From the NCBI RefSeq assembly GCF_000687475.1, contig NC_057317.1, positions 3,658,001 to 3,722,000 on the forward strand: a DNA stretch of 64,000 nt, written 5' to 3'. Positions 45,075 through 56,288 of this stretch are shown here, piece after piece. This DNA comes from Ustilaginoidea virens. Taxonomy: Eukaryota > Ascomycota > Sordariomycetes > Hypocreales > Clavicipitaceae. The notes under the pieces are model-generated. The model did no database searches, had not been told where the DNA came from, and saw only the letters and a list, made by a program, of their open reading frames with translations. Within the stretch, counting starts at the first letter, position 1. Each line of letters starts with the position of its first letter. Both the position numbers and the translations under genes were made by a program.

Positions 45075-45546
45075 GTTTCGGCCCCTTTCATGGCATGGCC
45101 ACCCGGAGTGTGGATTGGGCAATTCGACCTAGACTTGAATCCGTGACGTGGTGTTTGGCGGTGTGTTGTGCTGCGTTGCTGCAAACCAACGAGGAACATG
45201 AGCCATTGATTGGAGGCAACATTGAAACTTGCGTGAGGTCTGGTGCTGCTAGCTGCTAACTCCTACAGTAGCTGCTATTGCAGGGCTCCAGCCGGGGGCC
45301 GTCAAGATGGATCAATGTCAATAATGTTATTGACAAGAACTGGACTGGACGGCTGGGGCCATCATTTCGGCGCACTGACAATTAGTGGGTGGTAGCGGGG
45401 CAGAGCTTCAAGCCAGTTGCACGACCAACCGACCATTGACCAGACGCTTCAAATCCCTTCCACCACCCGCACATGCGCACGTGCATTCTTATTCACTGTC
45501 GTATCATGCCATGACGTGATGCGACGTGCCGTGACGTGGTCGGAAA
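45075..45546. promoter_or_regulatory. Bidirectional promoter region with TGACGTG sites
   Basis: This 472-bp stretch separates two divergent starts. Close to the plus-strand gene it has TGACGTG at 45512-45518 and 45532-45538, with a further GACGTG between them at 45523-45528. TGACGT is the half-site core of CRE/ATF-type bZIP binding sites. That they act as sites is inferred. Confidence 0.4.
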
Positions 45547-46463
45547 ATGGCACCTGTGCGCAGATACTTGAGAATATCAAAGTATTCGGTTCTCGAATGT
45601 CGCATCTATTTGGATAATCCCTCTCTGGCCCAGTCTTGGCTCTTGAACCCCGTCAAGCCTGTGCTGCCGCGCATCATTGAATGCGTCCGCCCGTTGGTGC
45701 TCCCAAAACTACGTGAAGAGAGAGAACGAAGCAACAAGAAGAGCTCCAAAAAAAGGAGTGTCAAGGACGTCATTGTTCGAGGTAAGTGGAACTTGGGAAA
45801 GGGATGGAGGAGTTGGGTGTAACTAATGGTCCTCCCTCCCTAGAAGACTTTGAAGTGTCTGTTTTCCTGACCGAGACGTCCACTCGCCACTCGCTGCTCA
45901 CAAAGCAGAAGCACTTTCGGGAAAAAGGACCTGGGCTGATGCAGTCCAACTCTGCGAAGCTGATTAGGGAGACGAACCACGTCCCCGTTGACGTTGACCG
46001 GGTGCAAACCGAAGCTCTGGTGATTCGCGAGGAGAATGGCGAAGAAGACGACGTGCAGCTATCCGAAATCCCACCAGCCAGTGCACAAAAGCGCCGTCGA
46101 GGGCACGGAAAAAACCAAGACTCTGACTCTGATGCCCATGCTCCCGACACGAATCGTGAGCAAGATGGCCACATTGACCTCGACGCGGACGGGGACGAAC
46201 GGCGCCCAAAACGGCCGCGCGTGCCAGACGTCCTCGAAAACGATGACAGCCTCGACGAGGAAGACGATAAGAAGAAGCTAACTATGGACGTATCTTACCA
46301 AGGATTCGCCATCTATGGTCGAGTTCTTTGTCTTGTGGTCCGTAAAACAGGGAACAAGACTCGGCCCAACCAGCAAAATGCGAATGCTGCGTCTGGAGGG
46401 CAAGCCAGCATGGAGAACTGGATCACGTCAACGCAGATTCCAATGGGCCAAGAGTCTGAGTGA
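45547..46463 (+). CDS. Conserved fungal nuclear protein, unknown function
   Basis: Exons 45547-45781 and 45844-46463 (phase 1) give 284 aa. Residues 1-110 look folded: RRYLRISKYSVLECRIYLDN, LPRIIECVRPLVLPKLREER, then after a Lys-rich patch EDFEVSVFLTETSTRHSLLT. The middle is acidic and basic by turns (KRRRGHGK, DLDADGDERRPKRPR) with nuclear-signal character. A second conserved-looking block, KKLTMDVSYQGFAIYGRVLC, precedes the C-terminus. The last residues include QASMENWI (265-272), which resembles a PCNA-interacting motif but with Trp-Ile at the aromatic positions. I have the impression of a conserved Pezizomycotina family but cannot name it. The promoter is shared with ISM1. Confidence 0.75.
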
Positions 46464-46594
46464 GATGATGAGACAGTGGGCTTGTCCGCAAAGGTTTCCT
46501 ACCTACCTAGCGCTCAACGAGGAATTAGACATAATCTCCCGGGTTTCTTGGGGGAGCGTGCTGATACGACGCCTACCTGCCCAGGACCAACCCG

Positions 46595-46627
<33 letters not shown>

Positions 46628-48430
46628 CCCGCACAGAAGTTTGAAGCACGCTCAAACAATTATACGATGTGCAAGAAAATGCAGGTTTCCTGATCTTGGA
46701 CATGCGGGCCGTGTTCGTGGCTGGTACGTTGCCAGGCCAAACCACTGCAAGGAGAACAGATTTCCGCTCTGCCGAAAAAAATATGGAGTACTTGCGTTTG
46801 CGGTCACCCAAGTCTCACCCAAGTCTTCCCTAGTCTTATCAGACATGGTCCGCGGTTGTGATGAGCAGCAATTGGCGTGATGATGATGATGATGATGATG
46901 CTACACCTGTCGGTGGTGGCCAGGTGGTTAGACGGGCTGGCGTCTTGATATGAAAACACCCGGCTGTACAGAGTACGGTGTAGTCGGTAGATAATTGCTC
47001 ATCGGTGGGCTCGCTGCGTGTTGTTGATCTGTGTGGCGCTGGTTGGGAGTGAACATGGGGATACTGGTAAGACAACCGATTCATTATACTTGCCAACACA
47101 ACCCTACCAAAAAGCGCCCTTTCTAACGACATGGCAGTGCAGGCAGGCATTCTTATTCCCCCCTGGCAATCTATAACTGATCTGCAACACTAGTCATGTC
47201 TACACTGGCACTTTTCAGATACATGTCTCCTTGGACTGATGCCACGCTCCCGGACATCTACACTGGCGCTTTCCAAGAATCTCCCTGGACTGATGCCAAA
47301 TAGTTTTTCGTCTAGCTTGCACTATCCGGGGCCCGTTGGCGAAATACCGCGGGGCTCTCTCGCTAGCGGCGAACATTCTCGTGTACTCGAGCTTGTTATC
47401 ACGTCTTACTATAGACTGCAACAACGATTCTCCTAGCTTATACAAAAAGAGCATGCGGGTATACTGATTTGTGGTCACCTTGCTCCTGAAAGTCGAGGTA
47501 GCAGGGAAGGTTCGCCTATTTCTCTTCTTCTTCTTTTTTTTTCCTTTTTTTTCCTTTTTGACAAGAGGCCAGCGTAGCACCTCGCCGGTAGTCAGTCTAG
47601 AGGGCAATCTTTCAATGCTGTTTGGCTTGACGATTTGAGGTTGGTGTTCGGTAGTGCATCTGTGTGGGTTCGGTACGTGCTCTCGTGATACTGTTGCTGG
47701 AGTATTTGGTGTTGCACGAGCAGGAGGCAGCTTGTCTCTGCTGCGGACCAGAGCAGGCATCTAGTACGGAGTACAGCAGCCATCCATCAAGGCAGCCTTT
47801 CAGAGCGAGCAACAGTGGAGAGGCTGCAAGGGGGAAACGACAACGCTAGCATCTGGTGTCAACTTAGTTACTGCCGATCGGAATGGAAGCGTCAAGGGGT
47901 TTTCCCACAACAAGAGACAATTCGACGATATACACCGAGTCCGACCCAACAGTGCAACGGGTCGGTTCCCCAACTTTCCCCTGCTTTTCAACATGCGGGC
48001 CCGAGACACACAAAAAAAAACAAAAACAAAAAAAAAGGCACCAGACTTATTTGACCAGACTTGCTGATGCACTGCGCGCCACTGCGAGTCCGGGTGCGGA
48101 TCCAGCTTGGCGATTCTTACACTGGGAAATACACTCTCACTTACTTGCCTGCTCAACGGGCGCGTTTCTTTCATTCGACTTGCTCCATGTACACATGACA
48201 CCTGCCGCGGACTTTTTTTTTTCCTTCTTTTCTTTTTTTTTTTCCTTTTTTTGTGTTCCTCTAGTTGCAAGCCACGATGGGGACATTTTTCTTCTGGCTC
48301 ATGCAGGGCAGGGCAGGGCGACCTGCGCACGCCCCTTGAGCACACGCCTAGCTTAGGACGGACCTGGGTAAGCTGTCCAGACGGCCAGGGCAGGTGATCG
48401 GCAGCAGATCTGGTGCGAGACTACATATCG
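46464..48430. other. Intergenic, start of the gene-poor region
   Basis: No gene is supported. It holds T29 (46599-46627), a (GAT)n run (46880-46900), a TACGGAGTA (47765-47773) and T/A-rich tracts (47527-47560, 48010-48036, 48216-48254). A 19-bp phrase on ACTGATGCCA is repeated at 47235 and 47291. Confidence 0.5.
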
Positions 48431-48491
48431 ACCGACCTATGCCCCCCCCTTGTCATTCGACCCCCCCATAATAACTTAACTGACCTGACCA
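48431..48491. repeat. Left terminal inverted repeat, 61 bp
   Basis: Begins ACCGACCTATG and ends TGACCTGACCA; pairs with 49145-49205 in inverse orientation with three mismatches (positions 9, 12 and 27 of the repeat). Confidence 0.9.
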
Positions 48492-48568
48492 AGGCTCTTT
48501 CCTAATATAGAGATACGCTAATAAAGAGTAGTGGATCCTTTAATCTACAGTAGCCACTAGACTATAAG

Positions 48569-49056
48569 TATCTTTATATATATTTTCCTATAGGAGGTGA
48601 CTTCTATTATATTTTTACCAGGTATCCCTACCTAAGAACCTAATATTAAAAGTAAATAAAGTACCTTTATATAGACTTTTCTATAGAAAGCGACTTCCTT
48701 TCTTTTTACTAGGTAGGTACTTAGGTACTTAGGTATTATAGTAGAAAAAAGTACCTTTATATATATTTTTCTGTATAAAGTGACTTCTAATACTTCTACT
48801 AAGTGCCTAGTACCTAGGTACCTAGGTACCTACCTATTTAGTAGGTACTAGGGATAGAAAGAGAGGTAGGTACCTTTATATATATATTTCTATATAAAGT
48901 GACTTATTTTATTTCTTATATTAGGTACCCTTATATAAGAACCTAATAAAACAGCAGAGAAAGTACTTCTCTCTATATTTTTCTATAGAAAGTGACTTCT
49001 TTAATTTCTTTTACTAGGTACCCCTACCTAGGAACCTAGTAAAATAGCAGAGAAAG
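48569..49056. repeat. Tandem hairpin units, mostly 93 bp
   Basis: Units start at 48569, 48662, 48752, 48871 and 48964, with a degenerate sixth at 49057. Lengths are 93, 90, 119, 93 and 93 bp. Each has a first palindrome of the form CTTTATATA...TATATAAAG followed by GTGACTT. Most have a second built on ACTAGGT...ACCTAGT. The third unit is longer because of extra TACCTAGG repeats. Confidence 0.85.
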
Positions 49057-49144
49057 TACTTCTCTATATAGTATTCTATGTAAAGTGACCTGACCCTACT
49101 ATTCCCTAATAAACCAATTATATTAAGAGTATAGCCCATAGCAA

Positions 49145-49205
49145 TGGTCAGGTCAGTTAAGTTATTATGGGGGGGTCGGATGACAAGGGGGGGACACAGG
49201 TCGGT
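49145..49205. repeat. Right terminal inverted repeat, 61 bp
   Basis: Inverse copy of 48431-48491 with three transition differences. Confidence 0.9.
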
Positions 49206-50670
49206 TGACCTGTACCCTCATCTGGTGCTTTTCGAGACCACTGGTAGCTTTAGCTGGCTGGGGAAATCGCCCATGGCGGGAAAGACGTCCGTCATCTCGG
49301 ATGCGATGCGAGCCTACTTGATGCAGCGGGTTCTGTCCGTACGACGCTATTGGGTTTCACGGCCGTGGACGTCTTCGTTGCGAAAGTATGTAGTTTGGGC
49401 TTTCCGAACGCCGTACTCGGCGCGCTATACTCTGTACCAAGAGGAGTAGACACTCTCGGTGCTCGGGTAGGGGTGAGTACTCAAGTGATGCATCATCGAG
49501 TCATCTGCTCGTTCTCGAACTCGGTCACATTTCACGTCAGGCGGCTTTACATGGTGCTACGGAGCACGCGCAAGACGCAAGCTGGCATCACGTCGTCTCC
49601 GCCGCCACTCGGCTCGGAAAAGGTCGAGTCTCGAGGCAATCGCGGTTTCGCGTCGCTCGACGGCGGCGGGTGGGTGGGTGGTTGCGAGGCCCTGGCAAGC
49701 GGTAAGCCTGTTGGATCGAGGTGCGCGAGCCGCCCGAGACATTTGGACAAGAGGCAACAACCACGTTGTGCATGAAGCGGGCGCAGCAGGAACTCACTGG
49801 GGAACAAGTACGGACCAGGAGCACGGAGTACGGAGCACGGAGCGCGGAGCGCGGAGTAGCCAGGGTCCACGGCCCAAGGGACGAAGGGGAAAGGGAGATA
49901 ACATAAACAGGCTCAGCCAGTATAGATGCCGTCTGCGTGCGTGTCTGCGTGTCTTCAGATCTGCCCTTCCTCCCCCCACCCCCCCCCCCCCTTCTATGAT
50001 CGACGGCCTGGGCTGGCCACTCGCTGCCTCTGCAAGTCCTTGCTGCTTACTGCTTACGGCGCGTAGCGTGGTGTGATGGACATGGCCGTGCGAACCCGTG
50101 TCAGCAGGAGAACTTGTACGAGCACAGGGTCGTCTCTGCACCGCGACGGGAGCCCGGGGGGGGGGGGGGGGGGGGGCACTTGAAGCTGGCGGAGACGAGA
50201 AGAGCTGCCAAGCTAGCTCCAGTCATCAGGTCGACGCGGGGCGCCACGTTTTCTCTTTGCTCCTCCGCTCTGGCGGCAGCAGGAGAGCGGCTGCAGTGGA
50301 AATCACTCGTGGCGTCCTGCGGTCCACGCGGGTTGGCTGTAGATATTGATATTGCTCTTGACATCCAGGGTCATGATTCGTTGCTCTCGAGGGCAAGCAC
50401 CCGTTGCCGTGGATTCCTGGACTGTCCGGGCTCTGGGGTGATCAGCAGAGCTTGGTGGTGTCGAAAGAGTAAGACGAGGCAAAAGACGAGAGAAGAGACT
50501 TGAAAAGAAAAGCTGCTCGAGTCGCAACTCCGTGATTGGTCGAGCCATGAAAAGATTAGTGAATCGTAGCAATGGCAGTTGATTGGCTCGGAGGGCTTGC
50601 AAGCCGCGGACCCCTGCCTAGTGCCCATCTCCACCAGGTTGGTCTTGCAGGGAACAACAGGCTCAGCAGG

Positions 50671-50729
50671 GTGATTGGTGATTGGTGATTGGTGATTGGT
50701 GATTGATGATTGATGATTGATGATTGATG
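50671..50729. repeat. 7-bp tandem array GTGATTG/ATGATTG
   Basis: About eight units: GTGATTG four times, then ATGATTG-type units. Each block is homogeneous. Read directly. Confidence 0.9.
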
Positions 50730-53700
50730 CTGAGATTCCTGAGATTCCACGTGGCACTTGGCGAAAAGCACTTCGCAATACCTAGGTACTTTGTTTGGCT
50801 ACCGTTAGTCGGTGGCGGAACAGCCGCCAGCAACAAGTACCCGCCAGGGAGCTGCCTGTACCTGGGGGCCCGTCACGTCAGTCAGGGATCCCAGCCGGCA
50901 GCCAGCTCGATAAAGCAGTGGGGGGGGCGCGAGGCCTGCTTGCTCCAGCTTTATTAGTGGCGGCGTCGGGAAGCACCGGCAGGCTTGCTCTTAAGTGCTC
51001 CTTCCTTGTTTTGTTCCCGGTCAGTTACATGTATGATTCATGTTTCAACCTGCCACTGTCCTTCTCCCCCAACCCTTCAAGGTCCGGTCCAGATGCTGCA
51101 CGACTGTTGCCGGCAAGTACGGCAGGTACCCACCCGCGACGTGAGCCGTCGACAGGCAAAGAGATGGAATAGACTTTTGCTGAAACAAGGGCGCCCTGGG
51201 TTTTGTGGGCCAAGCGGGCAGGTTGGCCCCCACGCGAGTGTACGGAGTACTTGTTCGGGGTCTTGTTTTTTTGCTTTTTTTTTTTTTTTTTTTTTTCCCA
51301 GATGGCACTCGATCCAGCGCGCAGAACAGAAAGCAGCAAAGAGAAAGAGGGAGAGAGAGAGACGGGGTGTTGGTAATCTCCGCAGCGGCTGACGCAGCTC
51401 GTAAACAGGGGCCGTCATTGTCATGCCAGACATTGGGCATGGATGGGCTCAGGGACAGCCATCCGCGACGCCCAGCTTATGTTGAGAGCCCTGCGGATTG
51501 AAGCACATGATCAAGACTTGCCGCAGGTGTCGCGACGAAGGAGGACAACTGCTCTCACTGGACTTGCTCTGGGGCAGTTCGTCAATCATCAGAGAGTGGG
51601 ATTGGCATGCCCGCACCGCAGCCTGTCGAGGAAGGTCCCAGTCATGTTTTAGACGTGGGCATGCTCAGCCAGCCTGCAAGCCCACAGAGAAACTTGCGGG
51701 GAAGGGGTTTCTTTTTTTTTTTTTTTTTTTTTCTTTCTTACTTTTTCCCCTCTTGTCCCCCTCGTGCAGCTGATCGACACAAGTGATGACATGGCCATTT
51801 CGCCAGACAGCAAGTGGAGTAAGCGGAGTAACCAGCGGCTTCGCCCTGTCGCCAAATTTTTGATGCTGTACGGAGTACGTCCGTACTCCGTATAGAGTAC
51901 CCCAATGAACAACCCCCGATGCACGACACTGGTGCCGTAGTTTGTGGGCAGCCCCAGCCCCTCCTATACCCCAAGAAAAAAGCTTGAGCAACAAAGCCTG
52001 CGGCGGGGTTATCGACTTGTTCGGGAAGCTGAGACACTCCGACAACTCGCAAGGGGGCCAAAAGTGGTCACCGTTCCACAGGGTGTGCGAGATGATAACC
52101 ACCGAAGCAGCGTTTTCCGCCCCGTAGCCACGAATCGGCACGTATCCAGCTAGTTGTATGAGACGCGGCCTCGCCATGACACCGGTGGAGACGCCGGATG
52201 GTGATGAAGTAATGATTTTTGCATCTCGTCACTCGTAAAACTGGTCGCCTGCCCCGTCCCGTCCTATGCAGCAGATTGGTTATTACTGCGGTGGCCGGGG
52301 CGGCTTGCAGGCCAAGCTGGTGGTCCCTTTGCACACACAAGCTTTTGTCTCTAACCGCACTCCACAGGATGCTTGGCATTGGAAGCCGACCAGGCGGCAA
52401 TATCCGCTGGAAAAGCTTACATGTCTTTTGTTCGAAACAGCCAGCGTGGAGCAGAAAGACGTACGAGGTGGCAAGTTCCATGCCGCCGTGTTTGCAGTAG
52501 AATATCTGGACGGCTCCGTTCATCCAGTCGATGATGCCATGGGGAATCGTCGGATGGCTGGACTGTTATTCTGTGCGCCTGCTGCTGTGGACCGAATTGG
52601 TGCAAGGTGTTAAGCTCAGGAGGATAACAAAAGGTCGACTAGCAAGGGGTGACGTGACATTCGAGGTTTTTCTCTGGGTAAGAGAGGCAACAAAGTCAAG
52701 ACGAGCCAGCCTTGGCCTCGTGCGTCACAGGATGCGAAGGCATGTACCTAGCAACCGCGAGAGTCAGCAGCAAACTTGGCTCCCAGCATACCAAGGCATG
52801 CTCCTGGTGCCGACCGGAATGCCGGACGTCCAGGCTTCCCCAAAGTCGGTTCGGCAACTCTGTTGACGCAAGGTGAAGGAAGGGAGCCAGAGGCAGTTGG
52901 TTGTGTTGTTTGTTTGTGCGCAATTGTGTGGCGTTGGAGGGAGGCGGACTGCAACCTAGTAATCACGTGCAGCATCCAAGGGCCGGTCCGGGGGCCTGAT
53001 GCTGCCACCAGGTTCCCGGGGGGGCCAGGCATGACCTTTCAGGAACGAAGGTCAAGGCGGAAGGAAGGAAGGAAGGAAGGAATGTTCCAAGGAAGGAAGG
53101 TTCCATTGTCTATTCCATCATGTGTCCGGCCAGGCACCGGCACCGGCACCGGCAGCAAGCAACAGGAACGTTGATTAGTAGTCTGGTTGCAAACTTGCCG
53201 TAATTACCGGAAGAGGGCTGGGAAGAAAGAAAAAAAAAAAAAACCTTCCATTGTGGCATTGTCCAGGGACTGGGTACCTTGCACGGGATCTGAAGTCCAA
53301 AACAAGAGGTGTGTGGCCTTGACGCCGTAACCGGTTTCGCATCCATCCTGTAGCTCAAGTCCAGAAAACCCCGAGCCATCCAGCGCTGTGCCATCGGCAA
53401 GGCTAGGCCGAATTGGGCAAGCCGGCGGAACTTCCCAGCGCCCATGTCGGTCAGTCGCTTGACCACCACACGGCCAGACGCTGTCGTGTGTGACGTCGAC
53501 CTGCGCCGCCAAAATACGCAGCACCCCTGTTGGGGAGTGTGTGGGAAGGGGGGAGGGGAGGAAGGGAAGGTTTGATTCCTGACGACGTCCTTGATGCCCG
53601 AGAGCTAGTTTGACGAGAAAAGCTCACAATCGCGGGCTCGTCGAACCTTGTCCTGCGGGATGTTGGTGCAGGTGATTGCACTGCTTTTGACGGTTTTGAT

Positions 53701-54782
53701 GTACAACGATGGGACGCAAGCATCGGCAGGCTCCTTGCAGAGAGAGACCCTTATGACCTCACTGCGCCTCAGTCGTCGACCCGACCCACTGGTCACCGCT
53801 CCTTCTGGCGTTTAGGTGGTATGTAAGTAGGAGACTCGGATCGAGGCAGAATGGCGACGGACACGGTGTGTCAAGAAAAAAAAAAAAACATTCGAGACTC
53901 ACCTCGCCGCCGCAAAATGTCCCGGATGGCGGCCCCCCCCTCCTTTACCCTTGCCCCTGGTCCGAAGTGAGCCATGGCATGGCCGCAGGTACAAGGTCAG
54001 GTAGATGTAAATTGGGCGCGTGGCCCTACAGTATTTCCCTCGTCGGAGATTGGGGAGCCCTGGTTAGACGGAGAGTCGAGGTTTGATGAAATTGGGCTTT
54101 GCCAGCACAGCATGCGAACCACTCGAGGCGACCCAAGCCGGCGGGAGAGCTGGTAAGGCTGCATGCAGCGCAGCGCAGCGTGGACGCCCCGTAGCATCAT
54201 GTCAATTTATTGTTGTTGGCTGGCAGCGCGCGAGGCCAGTCATGATTTGTCACTCCGACATGGACCGGCATGGACCGGCATGGACGGTCGACAGTTCTCG
54301 TCATGTGCAAAAACAGCGGGCTCGGCTGGGCTGCCTTCACCGGCTGGGCTTCGTTCACCGGCCTGGCTGCGTATGTCGGCCGGGCTGCCTTTTCTCAGGC
54401 GGCCGAGAAGACCTGATTGCTGGGTGTCACCGGCTCGTGAGATTGTCGCACCGACTCGCACCAGTCAACATCCAACCAACCACCAAAGCAAGCAACCCCA
54501 CCCCTTGGTTACCTACCTATCCAGCAGCAGCACCTGGGTCACGCTGCAGCTTGCACGGAGTAGCCCAGTGCCGTCCGTATCGCAAGCCTCTGTCCAATGA
54601 CGGACCCTTTCCCTTTAGTCATCTGCTGGCCGCTGCTGGCCGGGGTCGTGAGAATCCAGACGTGCCCGTTGGCGGTCAAGAGGGTTTTTGCAAAGCGGCT
54701 ATCGACACGAAGCGCCTATGTACTGAGCACGGTGTTGATGCGGAGTCGGCGCAACTGTGTGCCTTGTGGTCAAGTCTGGTGG

Positions 54783-54813
<31 letters not shown>

Positions 54814-56250
54814 TTTCCCCGCCCTGCCTGCCTCCTCTCAGCGGCCTGCTCCCTCCCCCCCCCCCCTCTGGCGGGCGGGTCGACGACAACATCAATTAGC
54901 CAGCCACCAGACGCACAGCAGACCCGACAGCAGGCCCGACAGGGGGCAGCCAGGCCCCTACGAAATGACCAGGTGACCTTTTCGCTTCCCAGGCGCTGGA
55001 GCGTTACGTTGCGGTGGGGCAAGCCTGAACCCTCAAGGCCCCTGTCCAGTTCCTGCACTGCTGCTCGCTCTGACAAGTCTGGGTCAATCTGACTCCTTAT
55101 TATGTACATATGCTCTGATTGATCTGGTGCATGCGGCGAGGCTCGGCGTCAAACGACCTCCCCGCAAAAATGACGTGAGACCATGCGCCGTATGACAGAG
55201 AAGGGGGGGGGGGGGCGTCTCAAATTCTGCAATCCCTCTGTCGTACCACTTGTCGCGGTTTGAGGTTGTGTCCCACGTCGTGCCGCCGCTTGCATCGCAG
55301 CTTGGCTTGTTTTGTTGGGAAGGAGCGGCGGGGGTTGCATTTTGCTTTGCATTGTTGCCAGTGCCTCTTTGGATGGACGTGAATGAGCTCTTGCCCGACG
55401 AATTGTCAGGTCGTGCCAGGTCGTCCCCTCCCGAGTCCCCACTGGTGTTTCCTTTGTTTATGGCTGGCATGTCCCTTTCTCAACACGTTATTCTGTTGAT
55501 TATCGACATGCTTTGATTTGCCGTGTTGCTCTTTAGCCCCGTGTCTTGTCCACCGCCATATCCCTTTTTTTTTTTCTTTTTTTTTTTTCTCCCGTCTTTA
55601 TTATTCCCCGGATCGGGGGGCTGACATGTCTTAGGGTAACGCATGACATGGGATTCGCTATAGCAAAAAAAGTGCTAATCAACAGCCCCATCAAAGTTCA
55701 AACAGGCGGTAGCTAACAAACAGCCAAACGTCTGTCATGTGGTGATCTGATTTGGATTTTCAGACAGGAGGCCACGGACCCGCTCAGGATGCTTCCACAA
55801 GGCTTCCATGTAGTGGATCCATCCACTCAGTGGAGACAGACCAAGCCGTGGGCTGCGACTTCTGAGATGAGCCAAGAGGTTGAAGTCACCGAGTCGTCGG
55901 CCCGCACAAAGGAAAAGGGGACGACGACGACGACGACGACGCCTGGAGGGAATCGAGAAAACAGCAGCCGTGGAGCAGGACGCGTTCCGGCGGATCCCAT
56001 GAAAATCATGAATTCGTGGCATCAGGCGACATGCCGCTTTTGCGTGGCTTATGGTTTTATGGCAAGGCTGTCCCTCGCATTCGTCGCCTTTCGAAGCGCA
56101 GCACGACATGGCATGATGGCGCGATTGCGCCCGTCTTCTCCGGCGGAGCACACGGCGGTGGCAGGGTTGCCAGGATGAGCGCGCAGATTGAGCAGCCAGG
56201 ATGCGAAATGCTCCGTCCGGCTCGTGCCCCGTGATTGCCAGGTCGACTGC

Positions 56251-56288
56251 GCTGTGCTGTGCTGTGCTGTGCTGTGCTGTGCTGTGCT
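56251..56288. repeat. (GCTGT)n microsatellite
   Basis: Seven to eight perfect GCTGT units. Confidence 0.9.

Larger units (their letters stand above)
48431..49205. mobile_element. Non-autonomous inverted-repeat element (MITE-like) with internal hairpin array
   Basis: Two 61-bp inverted repeats, 48431-48491 and 49145-49205, match at 58 of 61 positions; all three differences are transitions. They contain C-runs, a TTGTCAT core and the phrase ATAATAACTTAACTGACCTG. Between them lie about 650 bp of AT-rich DNA made of tandem units and no open frame of note. Base composition differs sharply from the GC-rich flanks. This architecture fits a MITE-type derivative of a DNA transposon, but I find no clear target-site duplication at the outer ends, so the mechanism is open. 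The AT bias and transition differences could also reflect repeat-induced point mutation. Confidence 0.75.

Noticed and set aside
48431..49205. Reading the element as a CRISPR-like array
   Set aside because: Repeat units are long, contiguous palindromic tandem copies without unique spacers, and the host is a eukaryote.
54083..54976. 297-codon plus-strand frame in the gene-poor region
   Set aside because: No motif, includes a poly-Phe run from a T tract, and composition follows local GC bias.
55735..56178. Opposed open frames of about 130 codons on both strands
   Set aside because: Neither has a known motif; a (GAC)n repeat keeps both frames open.
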